Below are positions 59,850-64,000 of a stretch of 64,000 nt of DNA, in pieces. The position numbers were made by a program, and so were the translations under genes. The DNA lies in NCBI GenBank assembly GCA_016703545.1, contig JADJBX010000003.1:432925-496924 (forward strand). The letters run 5' to 3'. The notes below the pieces were generated by a model. It saw only the letters and a list, made by a program, of their open reading frames with translations. It was not told the DNA's origin and made no database searches. Each line of letters starts with the position of its first letter. Within the stretch, counting starts at the first letter, position 1. The stretch is from Candidatus Amarobacillus elongatus (lineage in GTDB: Bacteria > Chloroflexota > Dehalococcoidia > Tepidiformales > Tepidiformaceae).

Positions 59850-62588
59850 TCACGACGCCCGCGACCGGTCGGTCCGCTTAATGAGCTTCTCGACTTCGAT
59901 CCCGATGAGGGTCAGCGACCCGACGCCTGCCGCGATGAGGAGGTCGAGCACGCCGAGCGGTTCGACCTTGAGGAATCCCTCCGCGACGGGTGGGATGTAC
60001 AGCACGGCGAGCTGGAGGGCGACGACGAGCGCCACGACGGCGACCATGACCCGGTTGCCGAACAGGCTGATTCGAAAGATCGATTCCGTATGAGAGCGGA
60101 GGGCGATCGCCTGGAACACCTGCAGGAATGCGAGGGTGGTGAACATCATCGTCTGCCACTCGGGCCGGTCCATCCGGTAGTAGACGAAGCCGACTGTCAG
60201 CGCGAGGGCCCCGATCAATCCGCCGACGGCGACCGTTCGCAGGCCGAGACCGCCGCTGAAGATGCCGTCGCCGGGGGCGTGGGGCCGGCGACGCATGACA
60301 TCCTTCTCGGCGGCCTCCGCGCCCATGCTCAGGCCGAGGAGGCCATCCGTCATGAGGTTCAGCCAGAGGAGTTGGAGCGGGAGGAGCGCGGCCGCGGCGT
60401 CGGCGCCCACATCCATGCCGGCGGCGAGGAAGAGTGCCGGCCAGAGCAGCATCACCATGACCTTGCCGATGTTCCCGGATACGGCGAACACCACGAACCG
60501 GCGCAGGTTGTCGTAGATCACGCGCCCTTCTTCGACCGCGGCGACGATCGTGGCGAAGTTGTCGTCGCGGAGGACCATGTCGGAGGCCTCTTTCGAGACA
60601 TCCGTACCGGTGATCCCCATCGCGACACCGATCTGGGCTTTCTTCAGGGCCGGCGCGTCGTTCACGCCGTCGCCCGTCATGGCCACGACCTCGCCCTGTT
60701 CCTGCAGCGCCGCGACGATGCGCAGCTTGTGCTCCGGAGAAACGCGCGCGAACACCGATGTCGTTCGCACCGCCTGAGAGAGCGCCGCGTCGTCCATGCG
60801 GCCGATCTCGATACCGGTGACGACGGCGGCGGTCGTGGAGATGCCCAATTCGCGCGCGATCGCGGCCGCCGTAAGGGGGTGGTCGCCGGTGATCATCACC
60901 GGCCTGATGCCGGCCTCGGCACAAACGGCGACGGCGGCCTTCACCTCCGGCCGTGGGGGGTCGATCATGCCCACCAGGCCGGCGAACGTGAGTTCCGACT
61001 CGATCTGCTCAATTGGCGTGCGATCGTCGACGGCCCGGAAGGCGATGCCAAGGACCCGGATGCCATCCCCCGCGAGCCTGTTGTTGGCGTCCTCGATCGC
61101 GGCTCGTTCCGCACTTCCCAGCGCGTGGATGCTTCCTTCGCGCCACACGGACGTCGAGACATCGAGGAGGCCATCGACCGCGCCCTTCACGACCGCGAAC
61201 CGGGGGGCGCCGGCCAACAGCGCCGCCGGGATAGCAGGGAGACCTTCGGTCGTTCGCGTCGGGCGATGCACGGTCGTCATACGTTTGCGTGCCGAGTCGA
61301 ACGGGAGCTCGGCGAGGCGGGGGAACCCGGTGCGGGCGGCGTCGTAATCCACGCCGAACCGCCGCGCCGCCGTCAGCAGCGCGCCCTCGGTGGGGTCGCC
61401 GATGATCCGCTCCCCGTCCTGTCCGGCCTGGACCTCGGCGTCGTTGCAGAGGGCGCCCGCCAGCAGAACGAGCGCGACATGCTCGCCGGCTTCGACCGGG
61501 GCGACCTCCCGCGCAATTTCGATTCGCCGTCCGGGGATCTCGATGACCGTGACCGTCATCTGGTTCTGCGTCAGCGTCCCGGTCTTGTCCGAGCAGATCA
61601 CGGTCACCGAGCCCAGCGTCTCCACCGCGGGCAGCTTCCGAATGAGCGCCTGCCGGCGAAGCATGCGCTGCGCGCCGAGTGCCAGTGTGAAGGTCACGAC
61701 GGCCGGGAGTCCCTCGGGGATTACCGCGACGGCCACGCTGACGGCGGTCAACAGCGCGCTCGACACGCTCTCGCCGGCGAGGAGGCCGATGCCCACCAGC
61801 ATCGCCGCGACCACGACGCCGGCGAGGGCGAGCAGCTTTCCGATAGAGTCGAGCCGCTCCTGCAGGGGAGTCGCTTCGTGCTTCACGGACTGGAGAAGGG
61901 TGGCGATCCGGCCGAGCTGCGTCGCCATGCCCGTGGCCGTCACCACACCGGCGCCGCGGCCATACGCGACCTGCGTCCCCATGTACGCCAGGTTCGTGCG
62001 GTCTCCAAGGGCGGTCTCCGGGCGCGCAATGCCCCCGGTGCCCTTCTCCACGGGCTCGGATTCGCCGGTGAGCGCGGCCTCCTCGATCCGAAGCGACGCC
62101 GCTTCGATGAGCCGCAGATCCGCCGGCACGATCGTTCCCGCCTCCAGCAGGACGATGTCGCCGGGCACCAATTCCCGGGCGGTGACTTCCTTCACGGCGC
62201 CATCGCGCCGCACGCGGACGACGGGCACGGCAAGGCGTCGCAGCGCCGCGATCGCCTTCTCGGCCCGGTACTCCTGGAAGAAGCCGAGGAGCGCGAACAG
62301 GAGCACGATCGCCAGGATCGCGCTGGCCTCGAGGACCTTCCCGAGCGCGAGCGACAGCGCGGACGCCGCCACGAGGATCAGCACCATGATGGCCGTCAGC
62401 TGCTCCCACAGGATGGCGAAGGGTGACTTGCTGCCCCGGTCCACCAGCTCATTCGGGCCGTGTTCCACGAACCGGCGTCCCGCGTCCACCGCCGTCAGGC
62501 CGGCTTCGCTCGACTCAAGGCGGGTCAGCGCGTCGGCGGCGGGCAGCTGATGCCAGTCCTCGAACGGCTCAGAGAGCGAGGGCATCAT
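59850..62588 (-). CDS. P2-type cation ATPase (Ca2+/Mn2+ type)
   Basis: 912 residues, intact. Motifs in order: LTGESEPVEKG (actuator), VAVAVIPEGLPAVVT (TM4 metal site with PEGL), SDKTGTLTQNQMTV (phosphorylated Asp), KGAVDGL (ATP binding), MTGDGVNDAPALK, and LWLNLMTDGLLGLSMG (TM6). Ten hydrophobic segments are expected. The PEGL and N-x2-T-D motifs are of SERCA/PMR1-type pumps, which carry Ca2+ or Mn2+. A Mn2+-sensing riboswitch in the leader points to Mn2+ export, as for the P-type ATPase YoaB of Lactococcus. The ATG at 62588 is followed by a second ATG. Confidence 0.92.
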   Translation of the reverse strand: MMPSLSEPFEDWHQLPAADALTRLESSEAGLTAVDAGRRFVEHGPNELVDRGSKSPFAILWEQLTAIMVLILVAASALSLALGKVLEASAILAIVLLFALLGFFQEYRAEKAIAALRRLAVPVVRVRRDGAVKEVTARELVPGDIVLLEAGTIVPADLRLIEAASLRIEEAALTGESEPVEKGTGGIARPETALGDRTNLAYMGTQVAYGRGAGVVTATGMATQLGRIATLLQSVKHEATPLQERLDSIGKLLALAGVVVAAMLVGIGLLAGESVSSALLTAVSVAVAVIPEGLPAVVTFTLALGAQRMLRRQALIRKLPAVETLGSVTVICSDKTGTLTQNQMTVTVIEIPGRRIEIAREVAPVEAGEHVALVLLAGALCNDAEVQAGQDGERIIGDPTEGALLTAARRFGVDYDAARTGFPRLAELPFDSARKRMTTVHRPTRTTEGLPAIPAALLAGAPRFAVVKGAVDGLLDVSTSVWREGSIHALGSAERAAIEDANNRLAGDGIRVLGIAFRAVDDRTPIEQIESELTFAGLVGMIDPPRPEVKAAVAVCAEAGIRPVMITGDHPLTAAAIARELGISTTAAVVTGIEIGRMDDAALSQAVRTTSVFARVSPEHKLRIVAALQEQGEVVAMTGDGVNDAPALKKAQIGVAMGITGTDVSKEASDMVLRDDNFATIVAAVEEGRVIYDNLRRFVVFAVSGNIGKVMVMLLWPALFLAAGMDVGADAAAALLPLQLLWLNLMTDGLLGLSMGAEAAEKDVMRRRPHAPGDGIFSGGLGLRTVAVGGLIGALALTVGFVYYRMDRPEWQTMMFTTLAFLQVFQAIALRSHTESIFRISLFGNRVMVAVVALVVALQLAVLYIPPVAEGFLKVEPLGVLDLLIAAGVGSLTLIGIEVEKLIKRTDRSRAS

Positions 62589-63186
62589 TGGACATCCCTT
62601 TCACGGCCCGGGGGCCTACGACCAGGGACGACCGAAGGCGGAGTCCCGGCGAACCTCACGGTGGGAACCTTCGTACTGGAACGGGTCGAACGTCGCGACG
62701 ACACCTGGCACCTCGCATCGCCGGGCAACAGGACCCGGCTCCGATGGACCAGGGTCTGACCGGCGGAGGTTGCCTCCGCTTGCGAAGCCGGCGCGAAACG
62801 CGCGTCCTGACGGCTCTCGCATGCCACCACAGCGGTGGCAGGTTACTCCCCCTGAGCGTGCACGCCACGCTACGGGCCCCGGCCATCCCTCGCAACGCCC
62901 GTTAGGACCCCAACCCGGCCCCCATCGGTGGCGAACCAGGGGTGCCTCGCCGCGGTGACGTAGCCAATTGACTGCATTCATCCGTCCGCGTCCCTGTGAC
63001 AAGGCCGCCGAACAAGGCGCCGGCGGAGGGCGTCAACCCAACGAAACTCTCGGCGGTGTGTTCGATAGCTGGTCGTTGGGTCAGTTGCCTTCAGGACTAC
63101 CAAGGCGCCCGTTTCGTTGTTCGTGGTCATCGAACCTTGCATTTTGCTGCTTCGACCACTCCACGCGGCTCGGCGTGGCTTCACTG
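62589..63186. other. Leader and intergenic region of the P-type ATPase
   Basis: 598 bases with no convincing gene. It contains the yybP-ykoY-like riboswitch (62744-62858) and, between it and the ATG, a GC-rich hairpin GCCGGG/CCCGGC near 62719-62738 that may be the expression platform. The minus-strand frame through it (62616-63002) has no domain content and is rejected. Confidence 0.65.
62744..62858 (-). promoter_or_regulatory. yybP-ykoY (manganese) riboswitch candidate
   Basis: On the minus strand the leader reads CAGGGGGAGTAACC, the L1 signature (consensus GGGGAGUAGC). A six-base stem (TGCCAC/GTGGCA) follows, then AGCCGTCAGGA, matching the conserved GUCGUCA box. Two more perfect stems follow (GCGCG/CGCGC and GCGGAGG/CCUCCGC). 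The 3' end GGTCAGACCCTG matches the GCAAGACCUU strand and closes P1 with CAGGG/CCCTG. It ends about 155 bases before the P-type ATPase ATG. Mn2+ binding would turn the pump on, as known for this riboswitch class. Confidence 0.82.
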
Positions 63187-63940
63187 CTACCCCGGGTTGC
63201 GCCGACGAAGCCACAGGTTGCTGGAGGCGCGGATCGCCGCGTTGTGTCCCAGGACATCCGCGAGCTTGATTCATGGACATCTTGGACATTTTGAGCGAGT
63301 ACAGGTCGTTGAGTGCGATCCGCGAGGCGAGCCACATCGTTGCGTCCCGGAGGCGTTCCCGAGGGACGACGCGATTGACCATCCCAGCTCGTTCGGCCTC
63401 TGCGGCGGAAACGAAGTCGCCCGTCCACAGAGCTTCCTTTGCCTTCTTCACGCCCAGGTCAATGAAGTGGGTGGCGTACTCGTGATGAACACCGCCCCAC
63501 CGGACCGACCGGTCGGCGAACCTGGCGTCGTCCGAAGCGACGATGAGATCGCAGGAGGCCGCAAGCATCCACGAACCCATGATGCAGTACCCCTGAACCA
63601 TCGCGATGGTGGGTTTGCCGACGTTACGCCAGCGATCGTGCATCCGCCAATAGACGCCGCTGTCCATCGCCTTGACCCGTCCCAGGGGAGACATGTCTCG
63701 TGGGAAGTCCGGCATTTCCGCCAGAGATTCGGCGGTCCCCAGATCATGTCCACCGCCGAAATGTTCGCCTGCTCCGGTCACGACAATGACCTTCACGTCG
63801 TCATCTGCTTCGGCCCTGGCGAAGGCCTGATCGAGTTCCGCGTATACACGCCGGCTGATGACGTTGCGCTGGCGAGGCCTATTGATCGTGATTACTACGA
63901 TCTCATTGGACTTTTCGTACAGAACATGCTCGGCGACCAC
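63187..63940 (-). CDS. Enoyl-CoA hydratase/isomerase family protein, one frameshift
   Basis: About 250 residues. RQRNVISRRVYAELDQAFAR, then KVIVVTGAGEHFGGGHDLGT and IAMVQGYCIMGSWMLAASCD carry the crotonase oxyanion-hole regions. SVRWGGVHHEYATHFIDLGV and SAAEAERAGMVNRVVPRERL follow. At 63258-63259 one extra G shifts the frame; the true C-terminus reads NQARDVLGHNAAIRASSNLW and stops at 63187. These enzymes hydrate or isomerise 2-enoyl-CoA in acyl-CoA breakdown. The usual second Glu of hydratases is not obvious, so isomerase or other crotonase chemistry is possible. The GTG at 63940 has GGAGGGG upstream. Confidence 0.88.
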
Positions 63941-64000
63941 GAGGTGCCCCTCCCTTTCTCGGTGTCCTTGCTTGCATCGGTTCGTACCGGGCTCGCTGTG

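Noticed and set aside
59685..62426. 913-residue plus-strand frame opposite the P-type ATPase
   Set aside because: Antisense shadow of an intact gene with all P-type motifs.
62616..63002. 128-residue minus-strand frame before the P-type ATPase
   Set aside because: It covers the riboswitch; the RNA structure explains the sequence better than a protein.

Overview
The window is GC-rich (about 68-70% by eye), densely packed and free of rRNA, tRNA, IS elements and CRISPR arrays. Gene content suggests a Chloroflexota bacterium, perhaps near Dehalococcoidia/Tepidiformia or Thermomicrobia. The pointers are threonine/proline-rich stalk proteins, two-domain family III CoA-transferases, a type 2 isopentenyl diphosphate isomerase, a nos operon with a Tat-type NosZ, and FHA/zinc-ribbon signalling proteins. 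This assignment is an inference from gene families, not a phylogeny.

Layout. 0-8 kb: a plus-strand operon for ADP-heptose-type sugar synthesis and transfer (two GT9 transferases, two GT4-like transferases of which one is fused to a GmhA-type isomerase, an SDR, GmhB and a bifunctional HldE). 8-16 kb: MFS exporter, Idi2, an SGNH-like protein, a SufR-like regulator, a Thr-rich surface protein, and an ECF sigma factor with an Asn/Gly-rich partner. 16-26 kb: a Baeyer-Villiger-type monooxygenase, pyruvate:ferredoxin oxidoreductase with a DHODH-like partner, an epoxide-hydrolase-like protein and a two-domain CoA-transferase. 26-33 kb: nitrous oxide reduction operon (cupredoxin, nosZ, nosL, nosD, nosF, nosY) with CRP/FNR-type palindromes upstream. 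33.6-36.2 kb: a pterin dehydratase/VOC fusion and a PadR-controlled membrane protein.

36.2-48.1 kb is the most distinctive stretch: a zinc-ribbon protein with a GGGGIA repeat array, a membrane Ser/Thr kinase, a second zinc-ribbon stalk protein, a triple-FHA ABC exporter, a tandem PPK2 and an FHA-GAF-adenylate cyclase. Repeated T-R-[V/M] motifs in the kinase and one zinc-ribbon protein are plausible phospho-ligands for the FHA domains. 48-53.5 kb: an alpha/beta hydrolase, an ArsR-SRPBCC-DHFR-like operon, an amidoligase-like gene with a Thr-rich stalk, and a small S-x-S-N repeat protein. 53.8-58.7 kb: a three-gene restriction-modification-like cassette (two methylase-family proteins plus a GIY-YIG-like/helicase). 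58.7-64 kb: a universal stress protein, a P-type ATPase preceded by what reads as a yybP-ykoY manganese riboswitch, and an enoyl-CoA hydratase.

A window-wide caveat: at least ten conserved genes are interrupted by single or double base indels, many in G or C runs, and reading resumes perfectly in another frame. This looks like uncorrected long-read consensus error. Such genes are annotated here as whole genes, with the break positions given.
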